Assembly: GCF_047302285.1 (NCBI RefSeq)
Contig: NZ_CP154845.1
Location: 2,852,001-2,916,000, forward strand
Source: Robertmurraya sp047302285
GTDB lineage: Bacteria; Bacillota; Bacilli; Bacillales; Cytobacillaceae
Direction: 5' to 3'
DNA length: 64,000 nucleotides
Shown in pieces: positions 8,743 through 15,780 of this stretch. Position 1 is the stretch's first letter. Every line of letters starts with the position of its first letter. The position numbers were made by a program, and so were the translations under genes. Under the pieces are notes generated by a model, which saw only the letters and a list, made by a program, of their open reading frames with translations, had not been told where the DNA came from and did not search any database.

Positions 8743-9624
8743 TTATTTTTTAACTTGGTTCATTACTTCTTCAGCGAAGTTATCTTCACGCTTTTCTATA
8801 CCTTCTCCAACTTCATAACGAACGAATTCACGAATTTTTCCACCTTTAGATGAAACAAATTGACCAACCTTTTGATCAGGATTCTTAACGAATGCTTGAT
8901 CATTAACACAAACATCTTCAAAGTACTTGCTTAAACGGCCTTCAACCATTTTTGCAACGATGTTTTCTGGCTTACCTTCGTTAAGTGCTTGTTGAGTCAG
9001 AACTTGACGCTCACGTTCAACTTCTTCAGCTGACACTTCATCACGAGAAACATACTTAGGGTTTAATGCAGCAATGTGCATTGAAACGTCCTTAGCAGCA
9101 TCTTCTTCAGTAGTTCCTTCAAGAACTGTAAGAACGCCAATACGTCCACCCATGTGTAAGTATGCACCAAATGCATCGTTGTTACCTTTTGTCTTAACTT
9201 CAAAGCGACGTAAAGAAAGCTTTTCACCGATTTTTGAAATCGCAGTGTTAATGTGCGCTTCTACAGTTGCACCATTATCCATTGTTTGTCCAACTGCTTC
9301 TTCAACAGATGCAGGCTTCTTAGCAAGAATATGATCAGCTAATTCCTGTACAAGTGTTTGGAATCCTACGTTTTTCGCAACAAAGTCTGTTTCAGAGTTA
9401 ACTTCAAGAATAACTGCTTCGTTTCCATTAACTTTTACTGTAGTAAGACCTTCTGCAGCAATACGATCGCCTTTTTTCGCAGCTTTTGCAATTCCTTTTT
9501 CACGAAGTAAGTCAATTGCTTTTTCTAAATCGCCATCCACTTCTTGAAGTGCTTTTTTACAATCCATCATACCTGCGCCAGTTTTTTCACGCAGTTCTTT
9601 AACCATTTGTGCAGTAATTGCCAT
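8743..9624 (-). CDS. tsf: Elongation factor Ts
   Basis: EF-Ts is the guanine nucleotide exchange factor that regenerates EF-Tu-GTP. The protein is 293 aa, as usual for Bacillaceae. The N-terminal UBA-like domain carries KELREKTGAGMMDCKKAL. The EF-Tu-contacting segment NSETDFVAKN is near residues 78-87. The two-part core and GGRIGVLTVLEG follow. A good ribosome binding site (AAGGAGGAATTCTC) precedes the ATG. It is separated from rpsB by an unusually structured 271-base intergenic region carrying a hairpin and a repeat element. Confidence 0.98.
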   Translation of the reverse strand: MAITAQMVKELREKTGAGMMDCKKALQEVDGDLEKAIDLLREKGIAKAAKKGDRIAAEGLTTVKVNGNEAVILEVNSETDFVAKNVGFQTLVQELADHILAKKPASVEEAVGQTMDNGATVEAHINTAISKIGEKLSLRRFEVKTKGNNDAFGAYLHMGGRIGVLTVLEGTTEEDAAKDVSMHIAALNPKYVSRDEVSAEEVERERQVLTQQALNEGKPENIVAKMVEGRLSKYFEDVCVNDQAFVKNPDQKVGQFVSSKGGKIREFVRYEVGEGIEKREDNFAEEVMNQVKK

Positions 9625-9710
9625 AATGAGAATTCCTCCTTAAGTCTATGTATACTTATTATTTTTAGCTAGACTAGCAAAAGCTAATCTACAATCGTTC
9701 ATATTTTCTC

Positions 9711-9752
9711 AAAAAAAGGTGATAAAGAAGGGTAAAGCCCTCTTATCACCTT
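9711..9752 (-). terminator. Terminator or attenuator hairpin between rpsB and tsf
   Basis: On the minus strand AAGGTGATAA pairs with TTATCACCTT (10 bp) with an inner AGGG/CCCT stem, and a run of seven Ts follows directly. This is a textbook intrinsic terminator shape placed about 87 bases before tsf. I see no promoter between it and tsf, so partial read-through from rpsB is the simplest reading. Confidence 0.8.
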
Positions 9753-9772
9753 CATTGAATCAACTCTATGAT

Positions 9773-9892
9773 GTCTAGTTCCGGCGCCTAGTCCCTCGAG
9801 GTCACAAGTCAATCCGTCAAAGAGGTTAAAGAACAACCTCCATGGCGGCTCGCCTTGTGCTTGTCGGGCCTGAGCAAGGCGCTTCCTTTTTT
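9773..9892. repeat. GC-rich structured intergenic repeat element
   Basis: About 120 bases between the rpsB stop and the terminator hairpin are much richer in GC than the flanks and fold strongly. Read on the minus strand, CGCCTTG and CAAGGCG pair at the 5' side. An inner hairpin, GAGGTT-loop-AACCTC, is extended by CCGCCA/TGACGG with one mismatch. GCGCCT near the start can pair with AGGCGC near the end, closing a multi-branched structure. CACAAG and CTTGTG offer a further pairing. The segment CAGGCCCGACAAGC resembles a dispersed intergenic repeat I recall from several Bacillaceae genomes. That identification is from memory and unverified. It has no coding potential. Confidence 0.7.
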
Positions 9893-9895
9893 CAA

Positions 9896-10597
9896 TTACG
9901 CAGTTGTTACTTCTTCGCCTTGCTTCGCTTCTAAAATAGCATCAGCCATTTTACCAGTTAAAAGTTTAACTGCACGAATTGCATCATCGTTAGCAGGGAT
10001 AACAACATCGATCTCATCTGGATCACAGTTCGTATCAACAATACCTACGATAGGGATGTTTAATTTATGAGCTTCAGCAACAGCGATGCGCTCTTTGCGA
10101 GGGTCAATGATGAATAAAGCATCAGGAAGTTGCTTCATATCTTTAATTCCGCCTAAGAACTTTTCAAGACGCTCTTGTTCTTTTCTTAACCCAACTACTT
10201 CTTTCTTTGGAAGCACTTCAAAAGTACCGTCTTCAGACATTCTTTCGATATCTTTAAGTCGCGAAATACGCTTTTGAATTGTTTCGAAGTTTGTTAAAGT
10301 TCCACCTAACCAGCGTTGGTTAACATAGTACATTCCAGAACGTTCTGCTTCTTCCTTTACAGAATCCTGAGCTTGTTTCTTTGTACCAACGAAAAGAACT
10401 GTACCGCCATTAGCAGCTAATTCTTTTACCCAGTTATAAGCTTCTTCAACCTTCTTAACTGTTTTTTGAAGATCGATAATATAAATACCGTTACGCTCAG
10501 TGAAGATAAATTTCTTCATTTTTGGGTTCCAACGGCGTGTTTGGTGTCCGAAATGTACACCAGCTTCAAGCAATTGCTTCATAGAAATTACTGACAT
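9896..10597 (-). CDS. rpsB: 30S ribosomal protein S2
   Basis: S2 binds the 30S body between head and platform and is needed for S1 and initiation function. The 233 aa match the family from MSVISMKQLLEAGVHFGHQT, a signature region, to IPGNDDAIRAVKL-type C-terminal residues (here VVIPANDDAIRAVKLLTG). The ATG follows AGGAGGAAAAAAC. Its own promoter overlaps the end of swrB, so it need not rely on flagellar transcription. The leader of about 110 bases contains a short hairpin followed by Ts. Confidence 0.98.
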   Translation of the reverse strand: MSVISMKQLLEAGVHFGHQTRRWNPKMKKFIFTERNGIYIIDLQKTVKKVEEAYNWVKELAANGGTVLFVGTKKQAQDSVKEEAERSGMYYVNQRWLGGTLTNFETIQKRISRLKDIERMSEDGTFEVLPKKEVVGLRKEQERLEKFLGGIKDMKQLPDALFIIDPRKERIAVAEAHKLNIPIVGIVDTNCDPDEIDVVIPANDDAIRAVKLLTGKMADAILEAKQGEEVTTA

Positions 10598-10653
10598 GTT
10601 TTTTCCTCCTAATGGTTTTGTTTTCCTCCGCCCATATCATCTTTAGACAAAAA

Positions 10654-10667
10654 CTGTCGGACGACAG
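10654..10667 (-). promoter_or_regulatory. Small hairpin in the rpsB leader
   Basis: CTGTCGTCCGACAG on the minus strand is self-complementary and is followed by TTTTTG, which gives it a weak attenuator look within the 5' leader of rpsB. S2 autoregulation through a leader is known in some bacteria, but I do not recognise a named motif here. Confidence 0.35.
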
Positions 10668-10713
10668 CACCGTTTGCCTAAATCCATGAACGTGTGTATT
10701 AACACCATTTGTA

Positions 10714-10742
10714 AATATAGCATATGTAAATGTGCGAATCAA
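10714..10742 (-). promoter_or_regulatory. Sigma-A-type promoter for rpsB
   Basis: TTGATT and TATATT are spaced by 17 bases on the minus strand, and TG one base before the -10 makes it an extended -10 promoter. The -35 lies immediately after the swrB stop codon. It lets rpsB be transcribed apart from the motility genes. Confidence 0.75.
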
Positions 10743-10743
10743 G

Positions 10744-11346
10744 TCATTCTTTTTCATTTTTACGTAATTTAAATAATAATTCTATTTCCGTTTTCCCTCT
10801 ATCAAGCCTTTTGGCAATTTCTTCGATCGATAGGCCTTGTTTTTGCAATAATAATGCTTGGTAATAAAAGGATTGATTATACACATTTTCTGTGCCGTTT
10901 TCCATATCGTCTGACTCTTGTTCTAGTGCTTTTTGATCTTTTACCTCTAGATCTGTCGTTTCCTTATCTTGACCTTGGACAGTTGTATTTCGATAGGCTT
11001 GTACTGCTTGAAATACAGTTCCTTTTCTAAAATTAATATGATCGCTCTTTACAAGCTGAGTGTTTTCCTTTTGGCTTTCCTTATTATCGTCTTTTTCACT
11101 TATCATATCGGTTGGCACTATCGCTTTTGCTTTACGTTGAAACTCACTAACCTTTTTTAAGAACTTCTCGTTTTCCTCTGTCATTTCCATTAAATAACTT
11201 GATATGACCTCCTCCATATCCTTCAGAATTTGTTCCTGTTTTTTTTCTACTTGCAATAGCTTATTTTGACGTAAATAAAGTATCACGATACAGAATAAAG
11301 CGACAATATTTAGGATTATACTAATAAGCAAAAATATATTCGTCAT
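10744..11346 (-). CDS. swrB: Swarming motility protein SwrB (YlxL)
   Basis: SwrB is a membrane-anchored protein that in B. subtilis promotes flagellar type III export assembly and swarming. The 200-aa protein starts with one hydrophobic helix (residues 4-25, IFLLISIILNIVALFCIVIL). A charged, largely helical cytoplasmic stretch follows. The C-terminus is a helix-turn-helix-like segment (LQKQGLSIEEIAKRLDRGKTEIELLFKLRK) typical of this family. Its place as the last gene of the flagellar region, just before rpsB, matches B. subtilis. The upstream gene ends 9 bases before it, so they share a transcript. Confidence 0.88.
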   Translation of the reverse strand: MTNIFLLISIILNIVALFCIVILYLRQNKLLQVEKKQEQILKDMEEVISSYLMEMTEENEKFLKKVSEFQRKAKAIVPTDMISEKDDNKESQKENTQLVKSDHINFRKGTVFQAVQAYRNTTVQGQDKETTDLEVKDQKALEQESDDMENGTENVYNQSFYYQALLLQKQGLSIEEIAKRLDRGKTEIELLFKLRKNEKE

Positions 11347-11355
11347 GCTACCCCT

Positions 11356-11661
11356 CTATCCACTATAATCCACCCGTGTCCCTTTATATGGATGGTTTTC
11401 TTTCGGATGGTGCTTATGCTTTTCTCTTTTCGTTCCATTCTGATCAGGTTGTTCCCTATTTTGTCCATCCTTTTGGAATCGTGCTGTATCCTTTTGCTCC
11501 TGTTTAATGACTGAGTTTTTCTTTTTCACATCTTCCTTTTTTACACTATCTGAGGCAAGATCTTGATGAAGTTGACCACGTTGCTGCATTTGCTCTAGTA
11601 ATTTACCTGCTTCATGTGTTCTAGGAAGTGCAATCTGCATTTCGATCGCTTTAAGGCTCAA
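11356..11661 (-). CDS. Small charged protein of unknown function, flagellar region
   Basis: I do not know a function for this 101-aa protein. It starts at a TTG preceded by GGGGAAGTGA. Residues 1-32 look structured and amphipathic (MSLKAIEMQIALPRTHEAGK). The middle is Lys, Gln, Asp and Glu-rich and probably disordered. The tail ends in a basic His-rich run and then HPYKGTRVDYSG, which looks like a conserved end motif. I recall similar short proteins at this position in other Bacillaceae, with only the two ends conserved. It lies between the FapA-like gene and swrB in the same transcript, so a role in motility or the envelope is an inference from context only. Confidence 0.7.
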   Translation of the reverse strand: MSLKAIEMQIALPRTHEAGKLLEQMQQRGQLHQDLASDSVKKEDVKKKNSVIKQEQKDTARFQKDGQNREQPDQNGTKREKHKHHPKENHPYKGTRVDYSG

Positions 11662-11701
11662 TTTAAATCACTTCCCCGAAAAATTAATGGACCACGCCTA
11701 A

Positions 11702-13057
11702 TTAAATAGGTTCAAATTTAATTTCATTATGATCTAAAAAGAATTTCACATAAGCATGTGTTTTCTGAATCAGTTTAACATACTTCCCAAAATTCAAGCT
11801 TGTGTTGGGATACACCTTATCATAAATGTATAATCCCTGTTTCCCTCGATTTAATTTTTCAATCTCAAGTCTCTTAAGTTCTTTCTCGAGTTCTACTAAT
11901 TTCTGTTGTAATTGCTGCTTCGTTGTTTTTTGTTTTGTGATAAGCAATTGATCTTGTAAAGATATTTGCCCTTTTATTTTCGCCTGCTCCACTAATCTAT
12001 TTTCAATCATATTAAGCTTTTTTATATTTTCTGATATTTCTCCTTGCTCCTTTTTTAGTTGCTCATCTTTTCTTTCGATAGAAGGGTCATAACCTATAAA
12101 TAGCTCTGTTTTCGTAAATAGATCATTACCAAGCTCTTTCACATGTATGTCTTTACCTGAACGAAGGAGCCCACCAATAACATGTCCATTCTTACAATAA
12201 ATAGATTCTTTCGCCTCGACTTTACTATGTAAAGAAGAAGTATGAATAATGACGTCTTGTCCCGCTCGAACGTCTGCTTGATTCAAATAATTTGTTTGAA
12301 CACACCCACCTGCCACAACCTTCCCTCGCTGCGCAGCTGTAATTCCACCTGAAATAAGGATATTTCCTCTTGCAACGAGTTGTGCTCCTTCAACAAGTCC
12401 ATACACTTTAATGTCCCCTCCAGCAATGACTTCATAACCGGTAGGAACATTGCCACGAATAACGACATTTCCAATAAAATTAACATTTCCCGTCTTTAGA
12501 TCCAAATCCCCATTCACTTCAAATACTGGATTTACCGTGATCGATTTATAGGTAACGCTTACTTGTCCGTCCGTCGTGGCGATGAACTGATTCCCTTCCT
12601 TTACCACATTTTTACCAGGCTTGACCATTAGCGGCTTGCCATCACGGGCAGGGAGCAATTTCCCAGTTACTCCTCGCCCATTCATACCAACCGTTTGTGG
12701 CATCACTTTAGCAATCACTTGACCGTTCTTAACAGATGGGATATCCAATACATCTCGAAAATTTATTTTTTCCTTCTTTTTTGTCTCTTCTTTTTCGCTC
12801 TCTACTATCACGCAAGCATCTTCCCCATTTTGCGGGGGGGACCCTTCCGCGATCGTAATCGGATACTCCAATGATTTCGGATTATCTGCCATTATAAATA
12901 GCATCGATTCATTAATACCAAATACAACATTCTGCTCCTCTAGAAATGTTCTGAGGGCATTTACTGAAATAGAGAAATTTTCTGCTATCGGTTCCTTCAA
13001 TTCAATAAAAGCTTTCAATTGATCTTTTGCTATGCTGACGCGAAAGGGTATATCCAT
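11702..13057 (-). CDS. FapA-family (DUF342) protein
   Basis: This 451-aa protein belongs to the DUF342/FapA family. The central part (about residues 150-290) is a repetitive beta region of the bactofilin or polymer-forming type, with short repeats such as NFIGNVVIRGNVPTGYEVIA, GGDIKVYGLVEGAQLVARGN and GGITAAQRGKVVAGG. The C-terminal third (about 320-400) is a charged coiled coil, followed by a short tail. No signal peptide or membrane helix is visible, so a cytoplasmic protein is likely. It sits between sigD and swrB, a place it lacks in B. subtilis 168. Its role is unknown; the location suggests a link to motility or surface growth. Confidence 0.82.
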   Translation of the reverse strand: MDIPFRVSIAKDQLKAFIELKEPIAENFSISVNALRTFLEEQNVVFGINESMLFIMADNPKSLEYPITIAEGSPPQNGEDACVIVESEKEETKKKEKINFRDVLDIPSVKNGQVIAKVMPQTVGMNGRGVTGKLLPARDGKPLMVKPGKNVVKEGNQFIATTDGQVSVTYKSITVNPVFEVNGDLDLKTGNVNFIGNVVIRGNVPTGYEVIAGGDIKVYGLVEGAQLVARGNILISGGITAAQRGKVVAGGCVQTNYLNQADVRAGQDVIIHTSSLHSKVEAKESIYCKNGHVIGGLLRSGKDIHVKELGNDLFTKTELFIGYDPSIERKDEQLKKEQGEISENIKKLNMIENRLVEQAKIKGQISLQDQLLITKQKTTKQQLQQKLVELEKELKRLEIEKLNRGKQGLYIYDKVYPNTSLNFGKYVKLIQKTHAYVKFFLDHNEIKFEPI

Positions 13058-13097
13058 TTTCTATCCCTCTTTCTATTCTTAGCTTTCCCTGATAGAA

Positions 13098-13862
13098 TTA
13101 GAGCAGTTTACTTAATGATTGTCTCAGCTTAAATATTGCTTTCGAATGAATTTGCGAAATTCGAGAAGTAGATAAATCCATAACTTGTCCGATTTCAGTT
13201 AAGGTGAGTTCTTCTTGATAAAACAAACTTAACACCAGTTGTTCTTTCTCATTTAATTGTGAAATCATTGTTGACATTTCTTGGATCAGCTCGTTTTTTA
13301 CGATTTTTTCCTCGGGAATATCAGCTTTTGTATCTTTTATCGTATAAGCTTGACCGTCTTTTTCATCCTGTTCATTTCCTCGTTCATCAATGGAAAGGAT
13401 ACTGGCAAAAAAATGTTCGTTCATCGTTGTGTGAACTTCTTCTTCAGGCATGTCTAGCTCTACAGCAATATCTTTAGCCGTCACATTTCTCATATATTTT
13501 TGTTCAAGTTTACCAATGGTCACTTCGATTTTTTTTGCTTTTTCTCTCGTGCTTCTTGATAACCAATCTTCTTTTCTTAAGCCATCAATAATCGCTCCAC
13601 GTATTCTGAACGATGCGTACGTATCAAATTTCAATTCTCTCGTCGGGTCAAATTTTTCCAATGCATCGTACAACCCCATTAATCCAAGACTATGAATGTC
13701 ATCTCTCGATACATTTTTGGGAAGGCCAACAGCTACCCTTTGTACATGATAACTAACAAGAGGCATGTATTTTTTGACTAACAGGTTTCCTGCTTCTGAG
13801 TCGCGGGCCGAAATCCATTTATCCCATATTAATTGTTCCTCAGTTGTTAATACCTGTCCCAT
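13098..13862 (-). CDS. sigD: RNA polymerase sigma factor SigD (flagellar/autolysin sigma-28)
   Basis: SigD directs transcription of late flagellar, chemotaxis and autolysin genes. I choose the ATG at 13862 (MGQVLTTEEQLIWDKW) because GGGAGG precedes it by 6 bases. The 254 aa equal the B. subtilis length, while a 37-residue upstream extension has no support. Region 2 contains YMPLVSYHVQRVAVGLPKNV and FDTYASFRIRGAIIDGLRKE. Region 4 contains LNEKEQLVLSLFYQEELTLT, then EIGQVMDLSTSRISQIH, the -35-binding helix-turn-helix. A terminator precedes the gene and a separate promoter lies in its 245-base upstream region. Confidence 0.97.
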   Translation of the reverse strand: MGQVLTTEEQLIWDKWISARDSEAGNLLVKKYMPLVSYHVQRVAVGLPKNVSRDDIHSLGLMGLYDALEKFDPTRELKFDTYASFRIRGAIIDGLRKEDWLSRSTREKAKKIEVTIGKLEQKYMRNVTAKDIAVELDMPEEEVHTTMNEHFFASILSIDERGNEQDEKDGQAYTIKDTKADIPEEKIVKNELIQEMSTMISQLNEKEQLVLSLFYQEELTLTEIGQVMDLSTSRISQIHSKAIFKLRQSLSKLL

Positions 13863-13979
13863 TGCAACCTCCCAATACTTCGTAATATTTCCAACTAAAT
13901 TGGTCGTGCGAAAACTCAAGCAAAGCCCTTCATTTTCGTGGACCTTGACTTTCCTTAATGAACAAAAATGCACACTATT

Positions 13980-13988
13980 ATTATATCA
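13980..13988 (-). promoter_or_regulatory. Extended -10 promoter for sigD
   Basis: The minus strand reads TGATATAAT: a perfect TATAAT with TG one base upstream. It lies between the cheD terminator and sigD, about 118 bases before the start codon. The -35 at 17 bases (TAATAT) is poor, which extended -10 promoters tolerate. A second, weaker pair, TTGTAA and TAATAT with 18 bases between, lies just upstream around 14001-14030. Confidence 0.65.
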
Positions 13989-14069
13989 AATTTGGGCACA
14001 TCATATTAGATGAGTTGTTAAATTGTTTACAACCATTATTAGGGAAATGCGTCAAATTACCCAGATAAT

Positions 14070-14096
14070 AAAAAAAACAGTCCTTCGAAGGGACTG
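14070..14096 (-). terminator. Terminator between cheD and sigD
   Basis: On the minus strand CAGTCC and GGACTG pair around CTTCGAA, and a run of eight Ts follows. It starts 12 bases past the cheD stop codon and would stop or thin out fla/che transcription before sigD. Confidence 0.8.
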
Positions 14097-14107
14097 ATTT
14101 AAAATTA

Positions 14108-14605
14108 CTAGAGTTCACAAACACCTTTATTGACTGTGCGGATATTCAATAGGCATGTTTTCGGATCGAACTCAATGGTTCGCCCACTACTACCGCCAAC
14201 ATCCTCACCGACTATGGCAATCTTTAATGCTGCAAGCTCCCTTTTCACTGCCTCTACATTCCGCGGACCGATTCTCATCATGTCATTAGAACTAGAAAAT
14301 TGAAACATTTGGGCACCACCAGCGAGCTTTGCTTTTAGTGAATAGTCTCTAGCACCATGTTTTATAAGTCTACTTACCAGTTCCCTTACAGCGGTATCCG
14401 CAAATTTAGCGATATTAATTGTTCCACCCTTTGCCAGTTTTGAATCGGGCAACATCACATGTGCTAATCCAGCCAGTTCCTTCCCTTGATCATAGACGAC
14501 AACACCGACACAAGATCCCAACCCTGATGTTCTGATATGATTAGGTGTTCTTACGATATTCATATCTGCAATCCCCACCTTAATCACCTGAACACGGTCA
14601 ATCAT
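14108..14605 (-). CDS. cheD: Chemoreceptor glutamine deamidase CheD
   Basis: CheD deamidates specific glutamines on chemoreceptors and, in Bacillus, binds CheC to raise CheC phosphatase activity. The 165-aa protein has the catalytic Cys in GLGSCVGVVVYD and the His in GLAHVMLPDS. The C-terminal part includes KLAGGAQMFQFSSSNDMMRIGPRNVEAV in the family order. The start overlaps the end of cheC by 8 bases, which suggests coupled translation of the two interacting proteins. It is the last gene before the terminator that precedes sigD. Confidence 0.96.
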   Translation of the reverse strand: MIDRVQVIKVGIADMNIVRTPNHIRTSGLGSCVGVVVYDQGKELAGLAHVMLPDSKLAKGGTINIAKFADTAVRELVSRLIKHGARDYSLKAKLAGGAQMFQFSSSNDMMRIGPRNVEAVKRELAALKIAIVGEDVGGSSGRTIEFDPKTCLLNIRTVNKGVCEL

Positions 14606-15239
14606 TATCCGTTACTCCTAAAGCTCGAAAAATAATTTCAAATGAATCTGGATCTGGTAACAGGAAAAAATGACCTTTTACACTATTTGGACCATTATTA
14701 TCTTCGTCATCTAATGCTGTATCTATGACAATGGCGAAATCACTAACTTGGGAAAGCTCTATTAATCCAAAACTAATAATCGCACCGACCATATCAATAC
14801 TTAATGCAGGAACGGAAGGGTATAAATCTAAATTGGTGAAATCTGACAGAGAAGATAGATAAGAGCCAGAGAGAATATTGCCAAGTTCCTGTAAGGCAGA
14901 CATCGCTAATTCATCATAAGGTGGTTCAGCAAATGAAAAGTGGGCATCTCCAGTCATTTGTTTAATAAAGGTAGTAGCTTGTTCTAGAGACAGTACGAAG
15001 AACATACTTCCAGGAGCATCTCCCTCAATTCTCAAGAATACACTTGCTACAATATTATCTGGACCTCCAGCCATTTCCATCATCTCGTCAAAAGAGACAA
15101 CTCTCACTTTCGGTACTCTCATATCGATTTTTCTATTTAATAAGGTGGAAAGAGCGGTCGCAGCATGCCCCGCCCCAATATTGCCAACTTCTTTTAAAAC
15201 ATCTAAGTGAACGGTCGAAAACTTCTCAAGAAAATTCAT
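14598..15239 (-). CDS. cheC: CheY-P phosphatase CheC
   Basis: CheC dephosphorylates CheY-P during adaptation and is activated by CheD. The 213-aa protein has two copies of the active motif, VLKEVGNIGAGHAATALS near the N-terminus and ALQELGNILSGSYLSSLSD in the middle, each with the Glu and Asn of the family. I use the ATG at 15239 (MNFLEKFSTVHLDVLKEVG); its GAAGG lies within the last codons of cheW. An in-frame TTG 15 bases upstream has no room for a ribosome binding site. Confidence 0.95.
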   Translation of the reverse strand: MNFLEKFSTVHLDVLKEVGNIGAGHAATALSTLLNRKIDMRVPKVRVVSFDEMMEMAGGPDNIVASVFLRIEGDAPGSMFFVLSLEQATTFIKQMTGDAHFSFAEPPYDELAMSALQELGNILSGSYLSSLSDFTNLDLYPSVPALSIDMVGAIISFGLIELSQVSDFAIVIDTALDDEDNNGPNSVKGHFFLLPDPDSFEIIFRALGVTDND

Positions 15240-15243
15240 ATAA

Positions 15244-15714
15244 TTAGCCTTCAATCTTATTGTCTACTCTTAATTCATCTCGATTCAAAACTTTCTCAAG
15301 GTCTAATAAAATGAGTAAACGTTTATCGATTTTCGCTACTCCACTTATGTACGCTACTTCCGTAACACCAACAACCTCTGGTTGTGGTTCAATCGAGGTT
15401 ACGTTGACATCAATCACATCATTAGCGGAGTCAACGATCAAGCCGACCTCCATACCATCAATCGCAACGATGATGACTCTTGTGCTTTCCGTGTATTGGA
15501 ATTCTTCAAGCCCAAAACGTAGCCGTAGATCAATAATTGGGGTTACGACTCCTCTAAGATTGATAACCCCCTTCACGTACGAAGTCAATCCAGGTACTCT
15601 CGTAATATGATCAACCTTTTCAATCGAGTTCACTTTATCTACCGGAATGGCGTATTCCTTTTCTTTCAACTGAAAAACAATAAATTTAATATCCTCTGCT
15701 AAAGTTTCAGTCAT
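15244..15714 (-). CDS. cheW: Chemotaxis coupling protein CheW
   Basis: CheW links chemoreceptors to the CheA kinase in the polar arrays. It is a 156-aa single SH3-like CheW domain, with KFIVFQLKEKEYAIPVDKV at the start and TRVPGLTSYVKGVINLRGVV in the centre, followed by PIIDLRLRFG. The ATG at 15714 is chosen because GGAAGGTGA precedes it, rather than the GTG three codons upstream. A hairpin lies between cheA and this gene. Confidence 0.97.
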   Translation of the reverse strand: MTETLAEDIKFIVFQLKEKEYAIPVDKVNSIEKVDHITRVPGLTSYVKGVINLRGVVTPIIDLRLRFGLEEFQYTESTRVIIVAIDGMEVGLIVDSANDVIDVNVTSIEPQPEVVGVTEVAYISGVAKIDKRLLILLDLEKVLNRDELRVDNKIEG

Positions 15715-15741
15715 TATCGTCACCTTCCTTTTAAAAGGGGG

Positions 15742-15763
15742 TCCTCCACATAGGCGTGGAGGA
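15742..15763 (-). other. Hairpin between cheA and cheW
   Basis: TCCTCCAC and GTGGAGGA form an 8-bp perfect stem with a 6-base loop about 28 bases before the cheW start. The bases after it (CCCCCTTTTA) are not a clean U-tract, so this looks like an intra-operon mRNA-stability or translation-tuning hairpin more than a terminator. Confidence 0.6.
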
Positions 15764-15780
15764 TATTTCTTTTCGTCTAT

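Noticed and set aside
13863..13973. Longer SigD with 37 extra N-terminal residues
   Set aside because: The extension passes through the GGGAGG ribosome binding site and does not resemble the family N-terminus.
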